Positions 43,771-52,585 of a stretch of 64,000 nt of DNA are shown here, piece after piece. The notes under the pieces were generated by a model. The model made no database searches, was not told the origin of the DNA, and saw only the letters and a program-made list of their open reading frames with translations. Position 1 is the first letter of the stretch. Each line of letters opens with the position of its first letter. The position numbers and the translations under genes were made by a program. This stretch comes from Lachnospiraceae bacterium. Its GTDB lineage: Bacteria > Bacillota > Clostridia > Lachnospirales > Lachnospiraceae. The stretch spans positions 35,964-99,963 of the forward strand of contig JAAUZT010000010.1 of the NCBI GenBank assembly GCA_014804485.1, read 5' to 3'.

Positions 43771-44838
43771 CTACAGATTATCCAATCGTTGTTTCATCTT
43801 CTCCAACTCATCAAACTGCCCCATGTCCATCCATGCAGCATCCTGAATCAGATAACTTCCTACTCTGTCTCCCCGTGCAATACATTGTTCGATGACATCC
43901 GTAATATGGATAAAGGTATTTTGCGGTATTCGTTCCACAAAAGAAGGCTCTATAATATAAAATCCCGTATTCACATAATAGTCAAACTGCGGCTTCTCCT
44001 TCATCTCCACAATTTGCTGATCCCGGTTCAGCGTGACAGTTCCATAAGGTATCTCAAAATTTTTCTGCGCACAGACCATCGTGATCATATTGCCGCTTTT
44101 TTTATGATAATCCAGAATATCAGCGTAATCGGCATCAATCAGAATATCGCAGTTGGACATAAAAAAAGTATCCTCTACCTTATCCGTCAACAGGCGCAGA
44201 CCACCTCCGGTTCCAAGATACTCATTTTCTTCCACAAACATAATATCTCTGCGAATCTCGTTATCCGCATAATAAGCCTTAATGAAATCCTTCTTGTAAT
44301 TGACGACCATCATGACCTGTGTACATCCGTACGCCGCGAAACGATCCATAATGTGTTCCGTGATCGTCTTATCTCCGACCGGAATCAACGGTTTCGGCAG
44401 AATATCGGTGTAGGGGCGCAGTCTCATTCCCTTGCCGCCCGCCATGATCACAAGCGGTATCTGCAGGTTTCTTTGCTGCCGCAGCCCATGATCCGCTACC
44501 ATATTCCGCATTTCATCCCTCAAAAACCTAATCTCTATAATTTCTTTCTTTTCATTCACGATGGGCACGGCAGTGACAGCGCGGCGCCTCATCACCTCTC
44601 CCGCCTGCTGTGCCTGATCAGCCCTTAAATAGATGGGATCACCATGAGCGATCTTGCACACAGGCTGCTCCAGATCACCGTTCTGCAAAATATATCTTCG
44701 AATATCACCGTCCGTCACGACTGCACATAGCTTCATACCCTGACACACAAAAGCAATTCCTCTTGCGCCGGCGTTAATCTGTTTCATAGTATCTATAACA
44801 CTTGTATTCTCTTCTACAATATAATCTTGAATGTGCAT
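43771..44838 (-). CDS. CBS-domain sugar-1-phosphate nucleotidyltransferase, PtmE-like
   Basis: A 355-residue protein: two CBS repeats (about 1-120; ISVIDT-like helix, AVVTDGDIRRYIL, TAVPIVNEKKEI) followed by a nucleotidyltransferase (about 128-355) with MAGGKGMRLRPYTDILPKPL, IPVGDKTITEHIM, and FFMSNCDILIDADY. Campylobacter PtmE, a glucosamine-1-phosphate guanylyltransferase of the legionaminate pathway, has the same domain order, and the next gene is legB, so a role in making the nucleotide-linked starting sugar is likely. The nucleotide (GTP, UTP or CTP) is not decided by sequence. ATG 44838 follows GGAAGTGA; the open frame extends 63 codons further upstream but lacks protein-like sequence. 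Confidence 0.85.
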   Translation of the reverse strand: MHIQDYIVEENTSVIDTMKQINAGARGIAFVCQGMKLCAVVTDGDIRRYILQNGDLEQPVCKIAHGDPIYLRADQAQQAGEVMRRRAVTAVPIVNEKKEIIEIRFLRDEMRNMVADHGLRQQRNLQIPLVIMAGGKGMRLRPYTDILPKPLIPVGDKTITEHIMDRFAAYGCTQVMMVVNYKKDFIKAYYADNEIRRDIMFVEENEYLGTGGGLRLLTDKVEDTFFMSNCDILIDADYADILDYHKKSGNMITMVCAQKNFEIPYGTVTLNRDQQIVEMKEKPQFDYYVNTGFYIIEPSFVERIPQNTFIHITDVIEQCIARGDRVGSYLIQDAAWMDMGQFDELEKMKQRLDNL

Positions 44839-44878
44839 CTGATCACTTCCATCCTCGCATTGTCGAATAATTACAATC

Positions 44879-44907
44879 AGTATAACAAACCTACTATCAA
44901 AAGACAA
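44879..44907 (-). promoter_or_regulatory. Sigma-A promoter upstream of the PtmE-like/legB module
   Basis: TTGTCT (44902-44907), 17-nt spacer, extended -10 TGTTATACT (hexamer 44879-44884) on the minus strand. Predicted start near 44872, about 34 nt before the ATG at 44838. It resembles the promoter at 54153-54181, sharing TTGTCTTTT and a TG-N-TATAC box. Confidence 0.7.
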
Positions 44908-44935
44908 GCCTGGCCACAGATCCTCGACTTTGAAT

Positions 44936-46963
44936 TCATGATTCCACAAAATGAACCACATTCTCCTTCTTCGCCAAGAGTTTCCCTGGCACCTTCGGAT
45001 AGCCAAGCGCCACCGCCGCCCACACAATATGCTGCGTCGGCACCTGATAGCTATTTAATAGTTCTCGGATCTCCAGCTCATCACACAGTGTCATAAGCGG
45101 ATTCAACCAGACTGAACCAAGCCCGTAAGATTGTGCCGCCAGCATCATATTCTCCGCCGCACAGGAAGCATCTTGTATCCCGTCTTTATTTCTGCGGTCA
45201 TTGGAGACCAGAATCAGTATCTGCGGATTTTCAAACCCATAGAAATGTACCTTCCTCTCTTCCGCCTTGGCACGCGTGATCTCCTTTAACTCTTTTATCT
45301 TATCCTGCGACTTTAATACGGTAAATCTCCAAGTCTGCATATTATGACCTGAGGGTGCATAGTAACCAGTCTTAATGATCATATCCAGAATCCTATTATC
45401 AATAGGCTGATCAGTAAATTCCCTCACGCTTCGCCTTGCAAGCAGGTTGCAGATTATCGGGTTCATCAAGTCAACACTGCCACGTTCTTCATACATTCTA
45501 TGCAGCGCTTTGCGATCCAGTTTCTGCATTTTATTCCGCGGCAGTTCATCCACCTGAATAAACTCTTGCGGTAGCTTATACTTTTCCATACGGTTCGCCA
45601 AGTATTTTAGCAGAGCACCCTCATCAGCCATCCCGTTCTCCACCACCACATACAGCACTGGCACCTGCCCAACTATCCCTTCCGGATCATCCACACCGAT
45701 ACACGCGCATTCTTTGATCTCGTCATATTCCTGCGCTATGTTCTCCACTTCTATGGGAGAAACCTTTTCTCCGCCAACATTGATGATATCATCGGCTCGT
45801 CCCAACATGAACACAAAGCCGTCTTCATCTATATAAATCAGATCATTAGTATATAGCCAGTCATCCCGAATTGTCTCATCCGTTAATACCGGCTCATTCC
45901 AGTATCCTTCCATCCGCATCCTACCATGTAAAAGCATTCTTCCAGCAGTATCCATATCTTTGGCAGCCACCTCATTGCCATCCAAACCAACTGCCTTTAC
46001 TTCAATTCCTTCCAATGGTCTGCCGATAGATGCCAGTTTATCGGGATGGTTTGTGATGTCAAGGAAAACTGCGCCGCCTGTCTCCGTTGACCCCCATGTA
46101 TTAAATAACTGCGTATCTGGCAACAACCTAAGCAATTTCTTTTTCATATCCACGCTCACAGATCCGGCACCAAACTCTATATACCGCAACTGTCCGATCA
46201 CAGGTGCAAAATGCTCCTGCATCTGCCTGTATATCACCTCCATGGAAGCCGGCACGCAAACCATAGCCGTACAGTGATGTAGCCCTATATTTGTCTCTAT
46301 CTCCTTCGCAAACGTAAAACCACTCTGCAGTACAATCGTTGCCCCCAGATACAGAGTTGAGCGCAATACACGCATACCGAAAGAATGATTAAGCGGTAGT
46401 GGATTTAATACAATATCATCCCCGCGCATACGTATTCCATTGCAGGTATTCAGCATATTTGCGTAAATACATCTATAGCTCAGCATAGCGCCTTTCGGCT
46501 TTCCCGTCGTACCCGTGGTGAAAATCAGTTCGCAAAGTTGCCCCTCCTCCGGTTCAGCATAGTCAATATACTCCTGTTCCTGTACAGACTCTTTATAAAG
46601 CTGTTTAAGAGAAACCGTCCTAATCTCCTCTGGCAATTTCTTGCCGTCTGCCAAAAAAATATCCGCCTGCGTCATTTCCCATATGTCCTGAATATTTTCC
46701 GGTTTCGCAAATTTGTCAATGCCTACCGTAACAGCCCCAATGTACTGAATCGATAAAAGCCCCGCGATATATTCCGGCTTGGAAACGGCGTTGAGCATCA
46801 CCCTGTGCCCTTTCCCAATTCCCATTTCATGGAGAAGGGTCGCCATCCCTATAATCCGTTTCTTGAGTTCCCCGTAGGTTACTGTTACATTCTTAAAACA
46901 GACAGCTTTTTTCTCCGGCTGGGTATCCCCATATTCCAATATCTTCCCTACCAATGTTTCCAT
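44936..46963 (-). CDS. AMP-forming acyl ligase fused to a nitroreductase
   Basis: A 675-residue fusion. Residues 1 to about 510 are an ANL-superfamily ligase: P-loop LIFTTGTTGKPKGAM, FNTWGSTETGG (A5), YTNDLIYIDEDGFVFMLGR (A7/A8), and the catalytic Lys of MQKLDRKAL (A10). It would activate a carboxylate with ATP and load it onto the carrier protein encoded just upstream. Residues about 520-675 are a nitroreductase-fold flavoenzyme with intact FMN contacts (LARRSVREF, APSGHNMQTW, YGLGSVW). The flavin part may oxidise or reduce the tethered acyl group, as nitroreductase-fold oxidases do in peptide biosynthesis; that is inference. The ATG at 46963 has GGGAG six bases away. The paralogous ligase at 60980-62455 lacks the flavin domain. 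Confidence 0.9.
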   Translation of the reverse strand: METLVGKILEYGDTQPEKKAVCFKNVTVTYGELKKRIIGMATLLHEMGIGKGHRVMLNAVSKPEYIAGLLSIQYIGAVTVGIDKFAKPENIQDIWEMTQADIFLADGKKLPEEIRTVSLKQLYKESVQEQEYIDYAEPEEGQLCELIFTTGTTGKPKGAMLSYRCIYANMLNTCNGIRMRGDDIVLNPLPLNHSFGMRVLRSTLYLGATIVLQSGFTFAKEIETNIGLHHCTAMVCVPASMEVIYRQMQEHFAPVIGQLRYIEFGAGSVSVDMKKKLLRLLPDTQLFNTWGSTETGGAVFLDITNHPDKLASIGRPLEGIEVKAVGLDGNEVAAKDMDTAGRMLLHGRMRMEGYWNEPVLTDETIRDDWLYTNDLIYIDEDGFVFMLGRADDIINVGGEKVSPIEVENIAQEYDEIKECACIGVDDPEGIVGQVPVLYVVVENGMADEGALLKYLANRMEKYKLPQEFIQVDELPRNKMQKLDRKALHRMYEERGSVDLMNPIICNLLARRSVREFTDQPIDNRILDMIIKTGYYAPSGHNMQTWRFTVLKSQDKIKELKEITRAKAEERKVHFYGFENPQILILVSNDRRNKDGIQDASCAAENMMLAAQSYGLGSVWLNPLMTLCDELEIRELLNSYQVPTQHIVWAAVALGYPKVPGKLLAKKENVVHFVES

Positions 46964-47052
46964 CTTCGTCTCCCATATATACAAATACCCGTCCTATTTT
47001 CCCACGCTGTTTTCAGTTTATAATGCATTCGCCTCCAAGATATCATCTTGTA

Positions 47053-47280
47053 TCACGCCTGCAACCGTTGAACCATCGCCACCATCGCATCAATAGAATT
47101 AAAATTCTCAGGCATGATTTCCTCATAAGGAATATCAATTCCATACTCCATGCTGAGCGTGCTAATCACAGAAACGATTGTCAAAGAATCCAAAATACCG
47201 TCATCCACCAATTCATCAGATGCGGTAAAATCAATCTCCGGGTTCTCTGTTGCTAATAATTGTAATAATTCTTCTCTCAT
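47053..47280 (-). CDS. Acyl/peptidyl carrier protein
   Basis: A 75-residue carrier protein. The phosphopantetheine site is Ser in VDDGILDSLTIVSVI (about residue 32), flanked by acidic helices, as in DltC and polyketide carrier proteins. It lies between a GNAT-like transferase (89 bp upstream) and the ligase-nitroreductase fusion (89 bp downstream). The three make a complete load-hold-transfer set. A ribosome site (GAGAAGAG) precedes the ATG. A second carrier of the same type is at 60741-60980. Confidence 0.9.
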   Translation of the reverse strand: MREELLQLLATENPEIDFTASDELVDDGILDSLTIVSVISTLSMEYGIDIPYEEIMPENFNSIDAMVAMVQRLQA

Positions 47281-47369
47281 CTGCTCAACTCTTCTCTTTC
47301 TTCAGTCACTCTCACTAAATCTCCACTAAATATCAACTACCGCAATACCATAACTCCTCTACATATTTA

Positions 47370-48395
47370 TCATAGATTTGGCCTATCCTGGTCTCCGTCC
47401 GCCTTACAAAACAAGACTCCGTCTACCGGATAGTGCACCCAAATATCTACATTTCTCTGTTCAAAAGGATGGAAGTAATTTGGTATGATATTTGCATCAT
47501 CGTCTTTCCTTAGTGTAAACCCTGCCTCATAAATATAGCGTTCTTCAAATCCCATACAATAAAAATCAATATATTCATACTGCTCTTTCATCGAGTCAAA
47601 GAAACTGCCCAAACACCCAAAGCAACTCTGTTCTCCTACATAATCCACAATTCTCAGCGCCTTGCGGTCATCTACAGTCTCTTCCCGAAATACGATAATC
47701 GCCTTAGATCTTCCTTCTGTTGAGATTCCATAAACCTTATATTCATATATAGGATGTTCAAAAAAACGTCTTCTTATATAGTTTTTATCTTTGTAGGGTA
47801 TGCTATCCTTATTCAGCAACTCTGTATAATTTTCATCAAATGCTTTAAAATCATTTATTTCTTGAATTTCAACCGACAGCTCCGCAGCAGATCCGTTGAC
47901 AGCAGCACTTTTCGGAAGATATTCAATGCAGGCAATATGAAAATCCTGCTTTTTACAAAGCCTGTAAAAATGCTTCATCTTACCGGCCTTACGATTTGGC
48001 AGAATCTTCATAATTGAAATTGTTGTTTTAGGATTTGCGCCAATTCCAAGTTTATATCGAACCATTTCTTCCAATCGTATAGACAATTCCAATCCCAGCA
48101 ACGGAATATTTCCTTCCTTAACCTTCCATATGCTTCCCCATATATCCATACATTCTTCGTCATGTGATGCCTTAAGATATCCCAGAATCCCTTCCAGCGT
48201 ATCTTGCTGTCTGTCGATTGCCAAAATGAAATTTACACTGCCATTCGGTTCCAGAAACTCATACTCAAAAAAAGAACGGTTGACTGCTAAAATATGTCCT
48301 TTTTTCCAATAGGCATCAATAAATGCCATGATCTGTGCAATATCATCCTTTGCTGCCAGGCGGATTACATATTTTTCATCATATTTAATATTCAA
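47370..48395 (-). CDS. GNAT-like acyltransferase of the ligase-carrier module
   Basis: A 341-residue protein with a GNAT-like N-terminal half (YVIRLAAKDDIAQIMAFI, then AIDRQQDTLEGILGYLKA) and a C-terminal half that ends NVDIWVHYPVDG...ADGDQDRPNL. The protein at 57187-58179 matches it along the whole length, including the YKDK-Y-I-x-R-x-F-x-H-P-x-Y motif, the I-D-F-Y-C-x-G motif, the ANIIPNYFHPFE-type end and the DQDRP tail. Both lie beside a carrier protein and an AMP ligase, so it probably transfers the carrier-bound acyl group to an amino sugar. The TTG at 48395 is chosen because GGAGG lies six bases upstream and it matches the paralog's start; an in-frame ATG at 48467 has no ribosome site. 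Confidence 0.75.
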   Translation of the reverse strand: MNIKYDEKYVIRLAAKDDIAQIMAFIDAYWKKGHILAVNRSFFEYEFLEPNGSVNFILAIDRQQDTLEGILGYLKASHDEECMDIWGSIWKVKEGNIPLLGLELSIRLEEMVRYKLGIGANPKTTISIMKILPNRKAGKMKHFYRLCKKQDFHIACIEYLPKSAAVNGSAAELSVEIQEINDFKAFDENYTELLNKDSIPYKDKNYIRRRFFEHPIYEYKVYGISTEGRSKAIIVFREETVDDRKALRIVDYVGEQSCFGCLGSFFDSMKEQYEYIDFYCMGFEERYIYEAGFTLRKDDDANIIPNYFHPFEQRNVDIWVHYPVDGVLFCKADGDQDRPNL

Positions 48396-48467
48396 GGCAG
48401 ACCTCCATCCTGCACCCAGATCGTCGGCCACATGTCTATCCATGACGATCATATTCCGGCCAATCAT

Positions 48468-49592
48468 TTAGCCACTGATTTTAAGCAGCACGTCAATGAT
48501 CCGTTCTTGGTCCCCCTCAGTTAAATACGCCGAAAACGGGATTGAAAATGTTCTGTCCGCATAGTCAACAGTATTTTCAAAAGTTTCATCACCCATAAAG
48601 CAGTCTGCAAATACTTTCATGCGGTGCATGGGGTTAGGATAATAAACAATTGTCGGAATGCCTTCTTCCTGCAATTTAGCCCGCACCTCATCCCGATGTG
48701 TCTGATCTTCTGCCAGAAGTGCATACTGCGCATAGGAAGATACCGTATTTTCACTAATAAAGGGAATCACAAACTTATCCTTCAATGCCTCATCATATCG
48801 TGCGGCAATCTCCTGTCTTCTTGCTATCTCTTCATCTAAGACTGCCAGTTTGGGAAGCATGACTGCCGCCTGCAGGGTATCTAATCTGGCGTTCATTCCG
48901 ACCCTGACATTATCATACTTACTGCTTCCCTTTCCGTGGACACGCAAAGACTTAAGCAGATCCCTCATTTCCTCACTATCGGTAAATACTGCACCACCGT
49001 CCCCGTAACACCCCAAAGGTTTCGACGGGAAAAAGGACGTTGCCCCGATGTCTCCCAGCGATCCGCACTTTCTACCCTTATAGGAAGCTCCCGTTCCCTG
49101 CGCCGCATCCTCGATCAATAAAAGCTCGTATTTGTCTGTAATCTCGCGCAATCTGTCATAATCTGCCGGGTTCCCGATAAAATCCACTGCTACCACAGCT
49201 TTCGGCTTCAGTGCCCCTTTAGCTATAACAGCCTTGATCTGTCTTTCCAGGCTATCCGGGCTGATATTGTAGGTATCTTTATCAATATCACAGAAAACAG
49301 GTTCCGCCCCCAACATAAATGCCGGTTCCACCGATGCCACAAAGGTCATGTCGGGGCAGAAGACCGCATCTCCTCTGCCGATTCCGTGTGCCATGTAGAT
49401 CAACTGCAGCGCATCCGTTCCGCTGGAACATCCTATCGCATACTTAATGCCCACATACGCAGCAAGTTTCTCCTCAAACTCTTCGACTTGTTTCCCTATA
49501 ATAAAGTTGGTGTCTTCCAACACTCTGTTTATGTTTTGATCGATCTCACTCTTTAATGCATGATACTGTGCCTTTAAATCAATAAACTCCAT
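48468..49592 (-). CDS. wlbC: UDP-2-acetamido-3-oxo-glucuronate aminotransferase, WlbC/WbpE-like
   Basis: A 374-residue DegT/DnrJ/EryC1 PLP aminotransferase. It starts MEFIDLKAQYHALKSEI, which is typical of WbpE/WlbC, and has the PLP Lys in SFFPSKPLGCYGDGGA, VEDAAQG-like IEDAAQGTGASYKG, and VRVGMNARLDTLQAAV. It would convert the 3-keto-uronate made by WlbA to the 3-amino sugar using glutamate. It follows wlbA and wlbB in the same direction, completing the set. A use in the legionaminate route (LegC step) is possible but less likely given this context. GGAGG is six bases before the ATG at 49592. Confidence 0.88.
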   Translation of the reverse strand: MEFIDLKAQYHALKSEIDQNINRVLEDTNFIIGKQVEEFEEKLAAYVGIKYAIGCSSGTDALQLIYMAHGIGRGDAVFCPDMTFVASVEPAFMLGAEPVFCDIDKDTYNISPDSLERQIKAVIAKGALKPKAVVAVDFIGNPADYDRLREITDKYELLLIEDAAQGTGASYKGRKCGSLGDIGATSFFPSKPLGCYGDGGAVFTDSEEMRDLLKSLRVHGKGSSKYDNVRVGMNARLDTLQAAVMLPKLAVLDEEIARRQEIAARYDEALKDKFVIPFISENTVSSYAQYALLAEDQTHRDEVRAKLQEEGIPTIVYYPNPMHRMKVFADCFMGDETFENTVDYADRTFSIPFSAYLTEGDQERIIDVLLKISG

Positions 49593-49653
49593 ACTGTTCC
49601 TCCACTGCACATATTTCAGACGCATCACACTTTTCTGCTTCCGCGAAAGTATA

Positions 49654-50241
49654 TCACGGCTCTATTTCTTCAGCCTTCACTTCACCACCGGATGACACTT
49701 TATACTGTCGACCACATTCCGGACATCGCCACAAGTCTGCTTCTTCCTGCAGCCTACCTCCGCACATACAAACATATCCCACAGTTCTTCCGGGATTGCC
49801 TACCACAAGATGATATTCGTCCACATCATGAGTCACTACCGTCCCGGCTCCCACCATAGCATACCGTCCTATTGTGTTTCCGCACACAATCGTCGCATTT
49901 GCGCCAATTGTGGCACCTCTTCGAATAATTGTTTCTTTAAACTCATGCTTTCTCTCAATAAAACTCCGGGGATTGATCACATTGGTGAACACGCAATTGG
50001 GGCCCAGAAAAACATCGTCCTCACATACCACACCCTGGTACAAAGCAACATTGTTCTTCACCTTCACATTATTGCCTATGCGCACACCGTTCTCGACAAA
50101 TACATTCTGCCCGATATTACAATTTGTGCCAATAACGGAACTGCCCATGATATTACAGAACTGCCATATCCTTGTCCCCTCGCCGATTTGCGCATCATCG
50201 CTGACCAGGCTGGTGGGGTCTGCCTGATATCCTTTATTCAT
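49654..50241 (-). CDS. wlbB: UDP-3-amino-uronate N-acetyltransferase, WlbB/WbpD-like, with zinc ribbon
   Basis: A 195-residue left-handed beta-helix acetyltransferase that N-acetylates the C3 amino group of UDP-GlcNAc3NA. Hexapeptide repeats run from about residue 12 to 150 (IGEGTRIWQFCNI, GQNVFVENGVRIG, LGPNCVFTNVINPRS), the family's WbpD signature. A C-terminal zinc ribbon (C-x-C ... C-x-x-C, about residues 155-180) is appended, as in several WbpD relatives. It starts 20 bp after wlbA. ATG 50241 fits the start of homology; the frame is open for 22 more codons. Confidence 0.88.
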   Translation of the reverse strand: MNKGYQADPTSLVSDDAQIGEGTRIWQFCNIMGSSVIGTNCNIGQNVFVENGVRIGNNVKVKNNVALYQGVVCEDDVFLGPNCVFTNVINPRSFIERKHEFKETIIRRGATIGANATIVCGNTIGRYAMVGAGTVVTHDVDEYHLVVGNPGRTVGYVCMCGGRLQEEADLWRCPECGRQYKVSSGGEVKAEEIEP

Positions 50242-50261
50242 TCTTCTGCCTTTCCGTCGTG

Positions 50262-51344
50262 CTATCTCTTTTCTCTGAATCTGCCGGCAAAATCCATTGT
50301 ACTGCAATCCTGCATAGGAAACTTAATGGTTTGTCCGGTATCGGCCGCCTTGTAAATTGCTAGTACCAGCTCAAGCGCCCTGCGTCCCGCCTCGGCATCC
50401 ACATAAGGTGCACGATCCTGTTCAATAGCCTGAATCACATCTGCGTACAACTTGGAATGCCCGAATCCGTATACATTAGGCGGATTCTCATGACACTCTT
50501 TCTTGATTTCCTCCGGATCATCCAGATAATCCGAGAATCTCCACTCTTCAATAATATTTACAGCTTCTCCACCCGCTTTGACCGTACCCTTCTCCCCGAA
50601 AATATATAAAGTCTCTTCCAAGTTCCTGGGATATATATTCGTTGTACCTTCCACAATGCCGTAGCTTCCGTTCTTGAATCTGATCAAGGCAATTCCGAGA
50701 TCTTCCGCCTCAATATAATCATGTTTGAGACGATCCGTGAAGCCTATGACCTCCTCAATCTCATCCCCCATCATCCAACGCAGCAGATCAATATCATGGA
50801 TACACTGGTTCATCAGCGCTCCGCCGTCCTGTTCCCAGGTGCCGCGCCATTTGGCACGGGCATAGTACTCGTAATCCCTTGCCCATCTGATATGTGCCGT
50901 TCCGTAATACAATCTGCCGAACCGCTGCATCTCAATCGCTTCCCTGATCTTTAAGACAGACTTATTGAACCTGTTCTGATGACAGGCGCATACTTTAACA
51001 TTCTTTTCCCGTGCCCTCCCAATGATTTCGTCCGCATCCTTCAGTGAAAGCGCTATGGGCTTCTCAATGATAAGATTGCAGCCCGCGTCAATACAATCCA
51101 ATGCGATCTGTGCATGTTTACCACTCTCTGTCGCAATGGCAACAAGTTCTGGTTTTATTTCCTCAAGCATCTTATGATAATCGGTATACTGCGCCACATC
51201 TGCCGACAGCTTGTGCTTCAGCATCTTGTCCTTCATGTTATCCGGCACAATGTCGCATAATGCTGCTATTTCCAAATGATTATTTAAAGCTGCTACAACG
51301 TGGTTAGGTGATATCCTCCCACAACCGATCAATGCGTATTTCAT
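50262..51344 (-). CDS. wlbA: UDP-N-acetylglucosaminuronate 3-dehydrogenase, WlbA/WbpB-like (Gfo/Idh/MocA)
   Basis: A 360-residue NAD(P)-dependent oxidoreductase that oxidises C3 of UDP-GlcNAcA. It begins MKYALIGCGRISPNHVVAAL and has the active-site EKPIALSLKDAD stretch (Lys of E-K-P), then the family sequence QNRFNKSVLKIREAI and GALMNQCIHDIDLL. It is first of a contiguous WlbA-WlbB-WlbC set. The 6-dehydrogenase that makes UDP-GlcNAcA is not visible in the block. GAGGG precedes the ATG at 51344. Confidence 0.88.
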   Translation of the reverse strand: MKYALIGCGRISPNHVVAALNNHLEIAALCDIVPDNMKDKMLKHKLSADVAQYTDYHKMLEEIKPELVAIATESGKHAQIALDCIDAGCNLIIEKPIALSLKDADEIIGRAREKNVKVCACHQNRFNKSVLKIREAIEMQRFGRLYYGTAHIRWARDYEYYARAKWRGTWEQDGGALMNQCIHDIDLLRWMMGDEIEEVIGFTDRLKHDYIEAEDLGIALIRFKNGSYGIVEGTTNIYPRNLEETLYIFGEKGTVKAGGEAVNIIEEWRFSDYLDDPEEIKKECHENPPNVYGFGHSKLYADVIQAIEQDRAPYVDAEAGRRALELVLAIYKAADTGQTIKFPMQDCSTMDFAGRFREKR

Positions 51345-51393
51345 TTCGTTCCCTCTTATCATTTTCGCTTTTACTGATTTACTGTTCCATTGC

Positions 51394-52536
51394 TTAATGT
51401 TTCTTTTCTCTTTTACTGTTTCCCGTCACTCTGTCGATGAACCGGTTATACCGTTCCATATAATGCCCGATATTACTCCTGAACTTCCTGTCTGCCTGCT
51501 TGACATGTGAACATTTCTGAATAACCGCGGCAAGCGACTCCTCGCTTTCCGGTTCATAGAAATGGATCTTGTCCCGCAGTTCATCCCCCGACTGCATCTT
51601 CTCTATATCCGGCTCATGTCCGGGAATGATGACCCCTGCGCCGGCAAAAAGTCCCTCGTAGATCGTCCTCCCAATACAGAACTGCGGTTCCCCACGTATA
51701 ATATAATCGCTGACGCGGTATATGCTGCCCGTGTCTTTCATCTCTCCGCAATATATGACACGCTCGTCAATTTCCGTCATCTTTGCACAGTCACGCCCAT
51801 ATGCATGATCGTTATTACCCACGATCAAAAGTCTGCTGTCCGGGTTTTCGTGTCTCATAAATGACCTGAGAACAAATTTTGATCCTTTGTTGTCTCCCAC
51901 CTGTCCAAGCATCGCAAATATTGTGTTTGCCTGTGTTACACCGCATTTTCTCAGACTGTCCTCATAATCGGCATCTGCAACCCACGTCATATCAAAGGGA
52001 TTATTTAACACCATCGCACGCTTATTCCTCATAATCGCCTCGATGGGTATTCTCGTCGCTTCATCAATATAGATGATTCCCGCGGTCCTCTCCAAAGCCT
52101 TGACAAACTGTCCGATCCTGCGGTATTGCGGATTGATGATCTCCCTGGCATGAACAATATACCTGGCATTATCATCTATGATAGGGAATAAAACAAGTGA
52201 ATTCAAATGCACATAATCATATCCACCATGCCTGATCACTCTTGTCCTTTTTCTCTTACAGAAAAAAGCCATGATATTATTAACAATGTGCGAACACTCA
52301 CTGAGTACACTCACCTTGTCATAATACTGGCAACGGTATCTGGGCATCCATACCGTATAAATATTCTTCAAATGGCCTCCAAGCAAACTCCTTAGTTCCT
52401 CTTCATCCGCCTTACGGGTAAAACTCTTACAGATCAACAGATCATAGTCATACTCTATATTTTGAAGAACGCCTGTTATACTCCGATTTGCGCCGTATAT
52501 AAAAATGCCTTCGTGTAATACGAATAATGCTTTCAT
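51394..52536 (-). CDS. GT-B glycosyltransferase, GT4-like
   Basis: A 380-residue glycosyltransferase of GT-B fold. It starts MKALFVLHEGIFIYGANRSI (GT4 N-terminal strand with G-A/G-R-S), and the C-terminal half shows the GT4 arrangement FAMLGQVGDNKGSKFVLRSF, RLLIVGNND, RVIYCGEMKD, and IGRTIYEGLFAGAGVIIPG, where the E-x7-E motif is partly recognisable. It is cytoplasmic with no signal peptide. ATG 52536 has AAAGGA nine bases upstream; the open frame extends further but without protein-like sequence. It follows the capsule-type gene by 49 bp. Donor unknown. Confidence 0.8.
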   Translation of the reverse strand: MKALFVLHEGIFIYGANRSITGVLQNIEYDYDLLICKSFTRKADEEELRSLLGGHLKNIYTVWMPRYRCQYYDKVSVLSECSHIVNNIMAFFCKRKRTRVIRHGGYDYVHLNSLVLFPIIDDNARYIVHAREIINPQYRRIGQFVKALERTAGIIYIDEATRIPIEAIMRNKRAMVLNNPFDMTWVADADYEDSLRKCGVTQANTIFAMLGQVGDNKGSKFVLRSFMRHENPDSRLLIVGNNDHAYGRDCAKMTEIDERVIYCGEMKDTGSIYRVSDYIIRGEPQFCIGRTIYEGLFAGAGVIIPGHEPDIEKMQSGDELRDKIHFYEPESEESLAAVIQKCSHVKQADRKFRSNIGHYMERYNRFIDRVTGNSKREKKH

Positions 52537-52585
52537 TAAATAAAATCCTTTACACCTTTTCCATATGGATTTTACCATATCTTGG

